In this document: piece after piece, positions 1-7,448 of the stretch
How positions within the stretch are numbered: position 1 is the first letter of the stretch
Layout of the letters: every line of letters begins with the position of its first letter
NCBI GenBank assembly: GCA_005800795.1
Contig: SYEN01000522.1
Coordinates: 1-14,844, forward strand
Origin: Burkholderiales bacterium
Lineage (GTDB): Bacteria > Pseudomonadota > Gammaproteobacteria > Burkholderiales > SG8-41
Direction of reading: 5' to 3'
Length of the DNA stretch: 14,844 bases
Notes under the pieces: model-generated
Seen by the model: only the letters and a program-made list of their open reading frames with translations
Database searches by the model: none
Told to the model about the DNA's origin: nothing
Made by a program: the position numbers and the translations under genes

Positions 1-584
1 CGCTTGTCGATGATCGCCAAATCGGCCTCCAGCCGCTTCGCCAGCGCACGCGCACGCACCACGCCGCCCACGTCGGGCGACACTACCACCAGCCCGTCGT
101 AATCCTTGCGCCACACGTCCGACAACAGCACTGGGCCGGAATAAATATTGTCCACCGGAATATCGAAAAAGCCCTGGATTTGCTCGCTGTGTAAATCCAT
201 GGTCAGCACACGATCCACGCCGACAGTTGTAAGCATGTTGGCCACCACCTTGGCGGTGATCGGCACACGCGCAGAACTCGGCCGGCGATCCTGCCGCGCA
301 TAGCCCATGTAGGGAATCGCAGCGGTAATGCGGCCTGCGGACGCACGTTTCAGCCCATCTACTATCACCAGCAGTTCCATCAGATTGTCGTTGGTGGGCT
401 GGCATATCGATTGCAGTACGAACACATCACGGCCGCGCACGTTTTCGAGAATCTCTACCATCACTTCGCCGTCGGAAAAACGCCCGACCTTGGCGCGCCC
501 CAACGTCACGTGCAAGTGGCTCGCGACGTCCTCCGCCAGCCGCGGTATCGCATTGCCGGTAAACACCATCAGACGATCAAGCAT
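1..584 (-). CDS. prs: Ribose-phosphate pyrophosphokinase (PRPP synthase), N-terminal 194 residues, 3' end outside window
   Basis: Makes 5-phosphoribosyl-1-pyrophosphate from ribose 5-phosphate and ATP in the cytosol, the precursor of purines, pyrimidines, histidine, tryptophan and NAD. Visible class I PRPP synthase motifs are the early LMVFTGNA strand (residues 5-12), FSDGE (37-41), the ATP-contacting RQDRR segment (97-101), the metal-binding histidine in DLHSEQIQGFF (130-140) and SPDVGG (169-174). About 194 of the usual ~316 residues lie in the window; the reading frame runs open off the left edge. The ATG at 584 gives an N terminus of normal length; an internal ATG at 569 would cut into the first beta strand. 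tRNA-Gln lies 112 bp upstream on the same strand, so the two may share a transcript. Family assignment is certain from sequence; co-transcription is inference. Confidence 0.97.
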   Translation of the reverse strand, partial: MLDRLMVFTGNAIPRLAEDVASHLHVTLGRAKVGRFSDGEVMVEILENVRGRDVFVLQSICQPTNDNLMELLVIVDGLKRASAGRITAAIPYMGYARQDRRPSSARVPITAKVVANMLTTVGVDRVLTMDLHSEQIQGFFDIPVDNIYSGPVLLSDVWRKDYDGLVVVSPDVGGVVRARALAKRLEADLAIIDK

Positions 585-696
585 TACAGCGCCCCGATGT
601 ATGGAATGTGAGGAGAGGAAGGTGACAGGCTAACTGCGCTACCCACTGGCGACTACAAGCTACCTTTACGCTACCAGCCGCCAGCGCTGGAAATTC
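585..696. other. Spacer between tRNA-Gln and prs
   Basis: This 112-bp gap holds the prs leader. It contains a 10-bp perfect palindrome, CCAGCGCTGG, at 681-690, just past the tRNA 3' end. The palindrome is too short to call a terminator and has no following T run. No convincing promoter hexamers were seen for prs on the minus strand, which fits read-through from the tRNA side. Confidence 0.4.
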
Positions 697-771
697 TGGC
701 TGGGGAGGTAGGGATCGAACCTACGAATGCCGGAATCAAAATCCGGTGCCTTACCACTTGGCGACTCCCCA
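697..771 (-). tRNA. tRNA-Gln (anticodon TTG)
   Basis: Read on the minus strand, the gene begins TGGGGAG and ends CTCCCCAG-CCA, so the acceptor stem pairs over seven bases, the discriminator is G, and the CCA end is encoded (697-699). The anticodon arm CCGGA-TTTTGAT-TCCGG places TTG in the anticodon position, which is glutamine. The T arm carries GGTTCGATCC. The total of 75 bases matches the length of E. coli tRNA-Gln, and the opening TGGGG matches it as well. It lies between ispE and prs. A possible promoter is TTGTAA, 17 bp, TTTTAA just upstream; its spacer overlaps the dispersed AT-rich motif at 777-798. That promoter call is weak. Confidence 0.97.
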
Positions 772-776
772 ATTAC

Positions 777-798
777 TTCAATTAAAACAAATACTTAC
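777..798 (-). repeat. Dispersed AT-rich intergenic motif, copy A
   Basis: On the minus strand it reads GTAAGTATTTGTTTT then AATTGAA, identical to the family consensus over 22 bases before it diverges. It sits in the 40-bp gap between the ispE stop (13 bp away) and the 5' end of tRNA-Gln (5 bp away). It is in the sense orientation relative to ispE. Four related copies lie elsewhere in the window. Its position just upstream of the tRNA means it overlaps the likely tRNA promoter. Confidence 0.8.
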
Positions 799-811
799 GT
801 TACATTACAAC

Positions 812-1753
812 CTACAGTTCTGCATCATGCAACGGGTGGCGATCCAGTCCTTGCGCGACAAAACCCCGCATCCCGCCCGGCAATTGCGCCAGCACCGCCA
901 GCGCCGCCTGTTCACTCTCAAACGGCGCAAACACACAGGCACCTGAACCCGTCATCAGCGCCGGTCCGCACTTTTCAGGGTGGACCGCCCCTGCATCAGA
1001 TAGCCACGCTAAATGCCGCCCGACCTCCGGATACAACTGAACCACCAGGGACTGAAGATCGTTTTGGAATTCGCGCAATGCGTAAAATTCGTTCATTAAC
1101 GAACCATCATCATGCGCTGCCCTCGCAACGAACCCACGCCCAGAAAAGCCTTGAATTGTAACCTTTTTAGAGTCTCTTTTCAAATCAGGATGGGCGAAAA
1201 CTGTCGCCGTGGGCACCATCACCGGCGGGCATAAAACCACATACCACGCCGGCGGCAGAGTAAGCGCTAACAGTTGTTCGCCGATGCCCTCGGCCAAGGC
1301 ATTCTGGCCGAACACAAAAACCGGCACATCTGCTCCCAATTTAATAGATAAATCAATGAGTTGCTGTCTTGGGATCGCGGTTTTCCACAGCGAATTCAGC
1401 GCCAACAGCGTGGTCGCCGCATCAGAGCTGCCACCACCCAACCCGCCGCCCATGGGGAGACGCTTTTCCAGATCAATATCCGCACCCAACGGTGTTCCTG
1501 TCGTCTGTTGCAACAGACGTGCGGCACGCACGCACAGATCACTATCGGCTGGCACCCCCGGCACATCGTTCACACGGGCTATCAGGCCATCCGTGCGCAC
1601 ACGAAATCGCAGCGAGTCACCATAATCGATGAATCGAAAAATCGTTTGCAGCAGGTGATACCCGTCGGCACGGCGGCCCGTCACACGCAGCATCAAATTG
1701 AGTTTGGCCGGGGCGGGGAAAGGCGCGGAGAAGGGCGCGGAAAAATCGCTCAT
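812..1753 (-). CDS. ispE: 4-diphosphocytidyl-2-C-methyl-D-erythritol kinase
   Basis: Phosphorylates the 2-hydroxyl of CDP-methylerythritol with ATP in the MEP route to isoprenoids. It is a GHMP kinase: substrate-binding lysine in PAKLNL (K17), glycine-rich ATP loop LPMGGGLGGGSSDAA (99-113), acidic catalytic residue in LGADVPVF (D142), and the third GHMP motif MTGSGACVF near residue 280. At 313 residues it is longer than the ~283 of the E. coli enzyme. The excess includes a proline/alanine-rich N terminus and an insert after FAHPDLKRDSKK, encoded by unusually AT-rich DNA (about 1060-1180). The ATG at 1753 is used because PAKLNL then begins at residue 14, as expected. It lies 57 bp downstream of lolB on the same strand and is probably in one operon with it. 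Confidence 0.97.
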   Translation of the reverse strand: MSDFSAPFSAPFPAPAKLNLMLRVTGRRADGYHLLQTIFRFIDYGDSLRFRVRTDGLIARVNDVPGVPADSDLCVRAARLLQQTTGTPLGADIDLEKRLPMGGGLGGGSSDAATTLLALNSLWKTAIPRQQLIDLSIKLGADVPVFVFGQNALAEGIGEQLLALTLPPAWYVVLCPPVMVPTATVFAHPDLKRDSKKVTIQGFSGRGFVARAAHDDGSLMNEFYALREFQNDLQSLVVQLYPEVGRHLAWLSDAGAVHPEKCGPALMTGSGACVFAPFESEQAALAVLAQLPGGMRGFVAQGLDRHPLHDAEL

Positions 1754-1810
1754 GCCTGCCTGATTCTGAACTCTGACGACGCGATGAAAACGTGATGGTG
1801 CAAAACTAAA

Positions 1811-2392
1811 CTAAGGCGTCTCTTTCCGCCAGGTATCAATCACAAACCGCATCGTCTGCACCGATCCTGCGACTTCCATGCGCCTTGGCAGGCCGTCGTT
1901 CTCCGTCGCGGCGTAATAGTCGTAGCTGATCTTCCAGCCATCCTGCGAAATCACGCGGTACTGGCCATTGGCGTCGCGCCCGGTGGTTTCAAACGGCGTG
2001 TTGGGCATGGGCACGCCACGTATCCAGTGCTGCAGCCGTGCCATCGGAAATTCCCAGCCCAGCCCCTGTTTGGTCAGCGCTTCCACGCGCGCGGCCGAAT
2101 ATTGTTTTTTGTCGGCGCCGGTCAGCACCGCGCCATTCGCATCCTCACGCAGATGAGCAAGGGCCTGCCCGGTGGGGGTCATGAGCCAGATTTCATCCGC
2201 ATCCTTGGTGTGCAACCAGCGCACATTGGCGCTGATCGCGTTGCCCTCAAAGTGCACCAGTACGCGGCCCAGCACGTCAAAGGGCGCTGCGCGCCCGGCT
2301 TTCTCTGGCACCGGCTGCACACTCGCGCAACCGCCAAGCGTCAGCAGCATCGCCACCAAAGCAGCGAAAACCCCCCTTTTAAAAACAATCAT
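1811..2392 (-). CDS. lolB: Outer-membrane lipoprotein LolB (lipoprotein insertion receptor)
   Basis: LolB accepts lipoproteins from the periplasmic carrier LolA and inserts them into the outer membrane; it is itself a lipoprotein. The sequence starts with a positively charged n-region and a hydrophobic stretch ending in the lipobox LGGC (residues 19-22), so the mature protein would begin at Cys22. The next residue is Ala, not Asp, consistent with outer-membrane sorting. The body shows LolB-like features: FDVLGRVLV near the mature start, EIWLMTPTGQALAHL, and WIRGVPMPNTPF. The length of 193 residues is near the family's ~200. Its ATG overlaps the TGA of the upstream TPR gene by four bases (ATGA), which implies translational coupling. 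The TPR/lolB/ispE order supports the assignment. Confidence 0.93.
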   Translation of the reverse strand: MIVFKRGVFAALVAMLLTLGGCASVQPVPEKAGRAAPFDVLGRVLVHFEGNAISANVRWLHTKDADEIWLMTPTGQALAHLREDANGAVLTGADKKQYSAARVEALTKQGLGWEFPMARLQHWIRGVPMPNTPFETTGRDANGQYRVISQDGWKISYDYYAATENDGLPRRMEVAGSVQTMRFVIDTWRKETP

Positions 2393-4122
2393 TTAGACGT
2401 TGACTTGGCGGCAGGCAACAACGCCGGCGCAAAACGCTTGACGGTGTTTTGCAGGGTATCGTTGGCGGGGGTTTCCTGCAGTAACTTTGCCCAGATCTTT
2501 TGTGCTTCGTCGCGCTTGCCTTCGACCCACAGCGCCTCGCCCAGATGCGCGCCCACTTCTGCCTCGGGCCGCAGTTGAAATGCGCGCCGCAGTTGCACCA
2601 CAGCCTCGCTTGTCATGCCCATGCGAAACAGCACCCAGCCCAGACTGTCGATGATGTAGCCGTCCTCCGGCGCCAGTTCAAGCGCCTTCTCAATCAGCTT
2701 TTTCGCTTCGGGCAAGCGCTGATTCCGGTCGGCAAACGTGTAGCCGAGCGCATTGTAGGCATGCGCGTGATCCGGCTGCAGTTCGATGACCTTGCGCAGA
2801 TTGCGTTCCAGCACGTCGATCTTGTCGAGCTTTTCCGCGATCATCGCCTGATCGTAGAGCAGGTCCACTGAATCGGGCGAACCTGTGAGCATTTTGCCGA
2901 GCAGATCATAGGCTTCGCCATAGGCCTGCGCTTCGCGCAGCAGGTCGGCCTCGGCACGGGCCAGTTGCATGCGCTGCGCGGCGTCGCGCGGCTCAATGGA
3001 CTGCAAGTGCTTGCGCGCTTCGGCCAGCTTGCCCTGTTTTTGCAGCACTGCCGCGTAGCGCGCCTGCGCGCTCATAAAGCGCTCGCCGCTGGTCACGCCA
3101 GCGTACCACTTTAGTGCTTCATCGTAATTCTTGCGTTCTTCGTGAATCTGGCCGAGAAACAGCCAAATCGCGTCCGGCGTTTTGTGCCCCGCCGCAAGCG
3201 CGCCGTGAAAATGCTTTTCCGCCGCGTCGTAATCCTGCGTCTGCATCGCCAGCAGCGCCACTGCCATTGCAATTTCCGGATTTTTTGGCGCGGCCTCGAC
3301 CAGAATCTCGAACTGCCTGCGCGCCTCGGCGGGACGCTTTTCACTCGACAGCAGCCGCGCGTAAGCCAGCCGCATATCGTTTGATTTTGGATGCTGGTCG
3401 AGAAACCGTTCAAGAAACTTCAGCGCTTCCGCGATCGAGCGGCGCGACAGGGCCTGCGCGTGAAACAGTGCGCCCAATTCCAGATCGGGCTTGATGTCGA
3501 GCGCTGCACGCGACTCCGTCAGCGCGCCATCCACATCGTCGGCCGCCCACGCTGCTTGCGCCACCGTCAGGCGAACCTCGGCGATGCCGTTGTACGGTCG
3601 TGCCAGTGTTTTGAGCAGCGCGAGTACCGCCTTCTTGTCCTTGTTGCGCGACAGCAGTTGCGCCACCTGCGGAAAATTGCGCGAGGCATTGGCCTTGTCC
3701 GCCGCCAGCCATTGCTCAAGCGGCGCGCGTGCCTCGGCCAGATTGTCCTGACCGACCAGCAGCGAAGCCACCACCTGCCGCGCCTGCGCCGACTGGGGTT
3801 CGGCTTTCAGCCACAAACTCGCGGCTTCCAGCGCCTCTTTGTTCATGCGCGCGTTTAGCGCGATTTCGGTCGCGCGCCGCGCAAGCCGCGGATCGCCGGT
3901 TTCACGCGCCACTTCCAGCATCGCCAGTGCTGCAGACTGCGGCAGACCGCGCTGCAGCGCGATTTCCGCCATCATGATTTTATAGAGCAGTTCCGGCGAC
4001 AGCTCCACCGACGGCAGCGCCGGCCCGGACTTGGGCTGCGGCACGGGTTTAGACTGCGCCGGCCCCTGCGCATGGGCAGCACCGGCGGCGGCCGCAATCA
4101 ACAACGCTGCGACGCGTGCCAT
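2389..4122 (-). CDS. Periplasmic tetratricopeptide-repeat protein upstream of lolB
   Basis: About 577 residues from the first in-frame ATG. The N terminus is a clear Sec signal peptide, MARVAALLIAAAAGAAHA, with an AHA|Q cleavage site. A proline-rich linker and then an alpha-helical TPR solenoid follow: many helix pairs with the A/G-Y spacing, for example HAHAYNALGYTFADR and DGYIIDSLGWVLFRMG, typical C-terminal TPRs. TPR proteins bind other proteins; no enzyme domain is visible. Such a gene precedes lolB in many Betaproteobacteria, but its partner is not known to me. Start choice is uncertain: GTG at 4140 or TTG at 4188 would extend the n-region, and none of the three has a good Shine-Dalgarno. 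Its stop overlaps the lolB start, so the two are translationally coupled. Confidence 0.88.
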   Translation of the reverse strand: MARVAALLIAAAAGAAHAQGPAQSKPVPQPKSGPALPSVELSPELLYKIMMAEIALQRGLPQSAALAMLEVARETGDPRLARRATEIALNARMNKEALEAASLWLKAEPQSAQARQVVASLLVGQDNLAEARAPLEQWLAADKANASRNFPQVAQLLSRNKDKKAVLALLKTLARPYNGIAEVRLTVAQAAWAADDVDGALTESRAALDIKPDLELGALFHAQALSRRSIAEALKFLERFLDQHPKSNDMRLAYARLLSSEKRPAEARRQFEILVEAAPKNPEIAMAVALLAMQTQDYDAAEKHFHGALAAGHKTPDAIWLFLGQIHEERKNYDEALKWYAGVTSGERFMSAQARYAAVLQKQGKLAEARKHLQSIEPRDAAQRMQLARAEADLLREAQAYGEAYDLLGKMLTGSPDSVDLLYDQAMIAEKLDKIDVLERNLRKVIELQPDHAHAYNALGYTFADRNQRLPEAKKLIEKALELAPEDGYIIDSLGWVLFRMGMTSEAVVQLRRAFQLRPEAEVGAHLGEALWVEGKRDEAQKIWAKLLQETPANDTLQNTVKRFAPALLPAAKSTSK

Positions 4123-4188
4123 CTTGTAGAGGTTAGTCACGGGAGAGTTTCGCAATTGAGATGAGATATCCAGACCATCATCAAACAA

Positions 4189-4313
4189 TAAGCAAATGAT
4201 TATTCTGGCGAATTCGATGGGTTATAGATAATCAATGCTTCATTAAGTTTCGCAGTTTAGGTATATTTCGCACTCTCTACAAGCGCCTGTTTCACACTCA
4301 CTTTGCGATATTG
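4189..4313. promoter_or_regulatory. Divergent promoter region between the TPR gene and the ABC operon
   Basis: This AT-rich gap separates the minus-strand TPR/lolB/ispE block from the plus-strand transporter operon. On the plus strand a plausible sigma-70 promoter is TTCATT at 4239-4244, a 17-bp spacer, and TATATT at 4262-4267 (five of six matches at -10, weak -35), placing a start near 4274, 40 bp before the gldA ATG. On the minus strand TATAAC near 4223-4218 could serve as a -10 for the TPR gene, but its -35 is poor. No copy of the dispersed AT-rich motif occurs here. Confidence 0.45.
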
Positions 4314-5273
4314 ATGCCCGTTTCCGCAGAATCACCTGCCACCATCAGCGCCAGCGGCCTTTCGCGCAGCTTCGGTAGCCACACCGCAGTGGATAATGTC
4401 GATCTGGCGTTAAAGCGTGGCGAAGTGCTCGGGTTTCTGGGTCCCAATGGGGCCGGCAAAACCACCACTATGCATATGTTGACCGGCAACCTCGCGCCCA
4501 GCGCGGGTGCGGTGAGCATCTGCGGCGTGGATATGCTCGAATCTCCGGTGGCAGCCAAGGCGCACATCGGCTATTTGCCGGAAACGCCGCCGTTGTACCG
4601 TGACATGACGGTCAGCGAATTTCTCGATCTTGCTGCGCGGCTGCATCGCGTGCCCAAGGCACGCCAGCGCGCCGCCGTCGATACGGCCATCACGCGCTGC
4701 GGCCTCGCTGAAGTGCGCCGTAAGCTGATTGGTTCGCTGTCCAAGGGCTATCAGCAGCGCGTGGGCATCGCACAGGCTATCGTGCACGAACCGGATGTGA
4801 TTATTCTTGACGAACCCACCGTCGGCCTGGATCCCAATCAGATTCGGGAAATCCGCGCGCTGATCCGTGAACTGGGCAATGCCCACAGCGTGATTTTGTC
4901 AACCCACATCCTGCCAGAAGTGGAAGCCATCTGCGACCGCGTGCAGATCATGCACCACGGCAAAATGGTTTATGCCGACACCATCGCCGGCCTTAAGCAA
5001 TTGCACAGCGGCCGCACGCTGCTGGTGGGGCTGAACCACCCACCCGTTATCGATGATCTGCGTGCAGCCCTGGTGCAGGTGCCCGGCGTTGTTGAAACTG
5101 ATATTGCAGGTGACAAGCTGTTTCGCGTGCGCACCGCCACCGATATCGATCCGACCGAAGGCATCGTCGCGCTGGCGGCGTCTCGCCAGTGGGGTTTGCG
5201 GCAAATCGGCCCGGCGCAAACCAGCCTTGAGGATGTGTTTGTGAATCTGACACGCGGCGAGGAGTCATCGTGA
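4314..5273 (+). CDS. ABC transporter ATP-binding protein, GldA/CcmA type
   Basis: Cytoplasmic ATPase subunit of an ABC-2 type transporter, 319 residues from the ATG at 4314 (a TTG at 4311 is directly upstream). Motifs in order: Walker A GPNGAGKTT (43-51), Q-loop region IGYLPE (85-90) with Glu where Gln is usual, signature LSKGYQQR (142-149), Walker B VIILDEP (162-168) with catalytic Glu167, D-loop GLDPNQ (171-176), and the switch His198 in STHIL. The C-terminal ~100 residues form the extra domain usual in GldA-like ATPases. It is the first gene of a four-gene operon; its TGA overlaps the next gene's GTG. The substrate is unknown. In Bacteroidota, GldA with GldF and GldG is linked to gliding, but that role cannot be carried over to a betaproteobacterium. 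Confidence 0.93.
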   Translation: MPVSAESPATISASGLSRSFGSHTAVDNVDLALKRGEVLGFLGPNGAGKTTTMHMLTGNLAPSAGAVSICGVDMLESPVAAKAHIGYLPETPPLYRDMTVSEFLDLAARLHRVPKARQRAAVDTAITRCGLAEVRRKLIGSLSKGYQQRVGIAQAIVHEPDVIILDEPTVGLDPNQIREIRALIRELGNAHSVILSTHILPEVEAICDRVQIMHHGKMVYADTIAGLKQLHSGRTLLVGLNHPPVIDDLRAALVQVPGVVETDIAGDKLFRVRTATDIDPTEGIVALAASRQWGLRQIGPAQTSLEDVFVNLTRGEESS

Positions 5274-6040
5274 TTTTCACCATCGCCGGCAAGGATTTAA
5301 GAACGCTGTTCACCTCGCCAGTGGCTTGGGTGGTGCTGACCTTCGTGCAACTCATCATCGGCTACTTTTTCCTGAAACGCTTCGACGATTTTCTGGAAAT
5401 TCAGCCTCAGTTGCTGAAACTGCCGAGTCCGCCGGGCTTTACCGAGCTGGTCGCGGCGCCCACGTTTTCCACCACAGCCGCGATCATGCTGTTCGCGGTC
5501 CCGCTGCTGGCGATGCGCCTGATCGCCGAGGAGCGCCGTAATCAGACCATGACGCTGCTCACGTCCGCACCCGTGTCGACACTCGACATCGTTCTCGGCA
5601 AGTTTTGTGCGATCATGGCTATCTTATTGATTATATTGACATTAATTTCCCTGATGCCTTTGTCGTTAGCGGTGGCCACGCGCCTCGACTACCGGCTGAT
5701 CGCGAGCCTGCTGATCGGCGGTATTCTGGTCGCGGCAGCGTTTTCGGCGGTGAGTCTGTATGTGTCGAGCCTCACCGCGCAGCCGCTGGTGGCGGCGTTG
5801 GGCGCTTTCGGCGCGCTGCTGGCGATGGTGCTATTGGGCGAACACGTGGCCGACAACTTGCAGGCGCGCGGCCTCGGCGTGCTGGCCGCTTTTGCACAGG
5901 TGTTTTCACCGGTCAAAAATTACGAGCCGTTGGGCCGTGGCATTATCGACAGCTATGCCATTGTGTGCCTGACGTTGCTGACCGCGCTGTTTCTTGCGCT
6001 CACCGTGCGCCAGCTTGAAGCGCGGCGCCTGCGCGGTTGA
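5270..6040 (+). CDS. ABC-2 type permease, GldF-like
   Basis: Integral inner-membrane subunit paired with the preceding ATPase. The 256 residues carry about six hydrophobic segments: PVAWVVLTFVQLIIGYFF near residue 16, AAIMLFAVPLLAMRLI, FCAIMAILLIILTLISLMPL, LLIGGILVAAAFSAVSLYV, LVAALGAFGALLAMVLLG, and IVCLTLLTALFLALTV at the C terminus. The motif LIAEERRNQTMTLLTSAPVS is the cytoplasmic loop typical of GldF/NosY-type ABC-2 permeases. It starts with GTG at 5270, overlapping the upstream TGA by four bases, with a good Shine-Dalgarno (GAGGAG) in front. The short AT-rich stretch around 5618-5655 encodes a membrane helix and probably reflects Ile/Leu content only. Family is clear; substrate is unknown. 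Confidence 0.9.
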   Translation: MIFTIAGKDLRTLFTSPVAWVVLTFVQLIIGYFFLKRFDDFLEIQPQLLKLPSPPGFTELVAAPTFSTTAAIMLFAVPLLAMRLIAEERRNQTMTLLTSAPVSTLDIVLGKFCAIMAILLIILTLISLMPLSLAVATRLDYRLIASLLIGGILVAAAFSAVSLYVSSLTAQPLVAALGAFGALLAMVLLGEHVADNLQARGLGVLAAFAQVFSPVKNYEPLGRGIIDSYAIVCLTLLTALFLALTVRQLEARRLRG

Positions 6041-7431
6041 TGCGGCTGAACGCACACCAACCCATGAAAATCACCCGCAGTGTCCGTAATCAGTTGTTCG
6101 CGCAAGGCAGTATTGCGGTGCTGCTGCTGGCGCTGGTGGCGCTGCTGTCGTGGGTGGCGCGCGAATATCGCGTAGAGACCGACATCACCGCCAATGCACG
6201 CAACACGCTGACGCAGGCCACGCAGGATGCGCTCAAGGTGTTCACCGGGCCGGTCAACATTACCGCTTACGCCGTGGCCAAGGACGGCGGTGGCAACGAC
6301 ATCCATAAGTTGATTCGCGAAAAAATGCGGCCCTGGCAGCGCGTCAAACCCGACATCGCGCTGACCCTGGTTGATCCGCGCGACGACCCCAAGCGCGCCA
6401 ACGCGGCGGGCCTGCGTTCGCCCAATGAACTGGTGATCGAACATCAGGGCCGCAGCGAACATCTGCCGCTGCCCGAGTTGAACGAGCAAAATCTGGTCAA
6501 CGCGCTGACGCGTCTCGCGCGCACAGGCAACGCAGTGGTGTATTGGCTCGATGGGCACGGCGAACGCAAGCTTGACGGCACCGCCAATCACGATTTCGGC
6601 GAGTTCGGCCGCCAGTTGCAGATGCGTGGTTACAAGACCGCCAGTCTCAATCTGTCGATTGCCCAGGAAGTGCCGCGCCAGACCACACTGCTGATGATCG
6701 CCAGCCCGCAAGCCGATTTGCAGGAAAACGAAGTTGCCAAAATCCGTCAGTATGTCGAGGCGGGCGGCAACCTGTTGTGGCTGATCGATCCTGAACCCTT
6801 GCGCGGGCTGGAACCCATCGCGGAGTTCCTGGGATTGGTGCTGACACCCGGCACGGTGGTGGATCCGTCGATCAAGCCGCGCAGCGGGCCGCCGACGCTG
6901 GCAGTGGCTTCCAACTACGCACGTCATCCGATCACCGGACAGTTTCGCTTGAACACCTTGTTTCCTGGCAGCCGCCAGATCGGCTCTGCTGAATCACGCG
7001 AGCGCGAAGGCTGGCGCGCAACACCGCTGATCGAAGTGGCCCAGCAAGGGTGGGTGGAAACCGGCAGCCTCGACGGCAAGCCCACGTTCGACAAGAAGAC
7101 GGATTTTCAGGGGCCGATCAACATTGCCACCGCGTTTGAACGTATGGCCGGTGATAAACAGCAACGCGTGGTGGTGGCGGGCAATGGCAGCTTTCTCGCC
7201 AACGCGTTTTTGGGCAACGGTGGCAATCTGCAATTGGGCGTGTCGATGATGAGCTGGCTCACGGGTGACGACAAACTCATCAGCGTACCGGCCCGCCCGG
7301 CGGCTGACGTGCAAATGAAACTCGACCAGATCACACTTTACCTGATTGCCTTCACTTTTCTCCTGGTGCTGCCGCTGGCATTTGCCGTCACAGGCGTGGT
7401 GGTGTGGTGGCGGCGGCGCAAAGCGTATTGA
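6040..7431 (+). CDS. GldG-like ABC transporter auxiliary protein (ABC-type uncharacterised transport system)
   Basis: 463 residues from the ATG at 6040, whose A is also the last base of the permease TGA. An ATG at 6064 (MKITRSVRNQLF) also fits homologues, and TTG at 6037 is possible. Topology: an N-terminal membrane helix (SIAVLLLALVALLSWVA), a large extracytoplasmic domain, and a C-terminal helix (LYLIAFTFLLVLPLAFAVTG) followed by basic WWRRRK, which should stay in the cytoplasm. The periplasmic part has the GldG pattern: NTLTQATQDALKVFTGPVNITAY near the start, IREKMRPWQRV, YWLDGHGERK, and GGNLLWLIDPEP with an Asp-Pro, as in PF09822 proteins. Position directly after the ATPase and permease supports a role in the same complex. 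The molecular function is not established. Confidence 0.86.
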   Translation: MRLNAHQPMKITRSVRNQLFAQGSIAVLLLALVALLSWVAREYRVETDITANARNTLTQATQDALKVFTGPVNITAYAVAKDGGGNDIHKLIREKMRPWQRVKPDIALTLVDPRDDPKRANAAGLRSPNELVIEHQGRSEHLPLPELNEQNLVNALTRLARTGNAVVYWLDGHGERKLDGTANHDFGEFGRQLQMRGYKTASLNLSIAQEVPRQTTLLMIASPQADLQENEVAKIRQYVEAGGNLLWLIDPEPLRGLEPIAEFLGLVLTPGTVVDPSIKPRSGPPTLAVASNYARHPITGQFRLNTLFPGSRQIGSAESREREGWRATPLIEVAQQGWVETGSLDGKPTFDKKTDFQGPINIATAFERMAGDKQQRVVVAGNGSFLANAFLGNGGNLQLGVSMMSWLTGDDKLISVPARPAADVQMKLDQITLYLIAFTFLLVLPLAFAVTGVVVWWRRRKAY

Positions 7432-7448
7432 TCTGAGCGTGCGCACTC

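Noticed and set aside
2368..2396. Possible sixth copy of the AT-rich motif at the lolB start (ATGATTGTTTTTAAAAGG on the minus strand)
   Set aside because: It shares only the TTGTTTTTA core; the flanking bases do not match and the sequence is fully explained as the lolB start codons.
5618..5660. AT-rich island in the GldF-like permease as a sign of insertion
   Set aside because: The bases encode a hydrophobic Ile/Leu-rich membrane helix in the correct frame; composition follows from the amino acids.
5953..6927. Minus-strand open frame of 324 codons opposite the GldG-like gene
   Set aside because: Shadow of the coding strand; low-complexity His/Gln/Arg-rich translation without family features or a ribosome-binding site.
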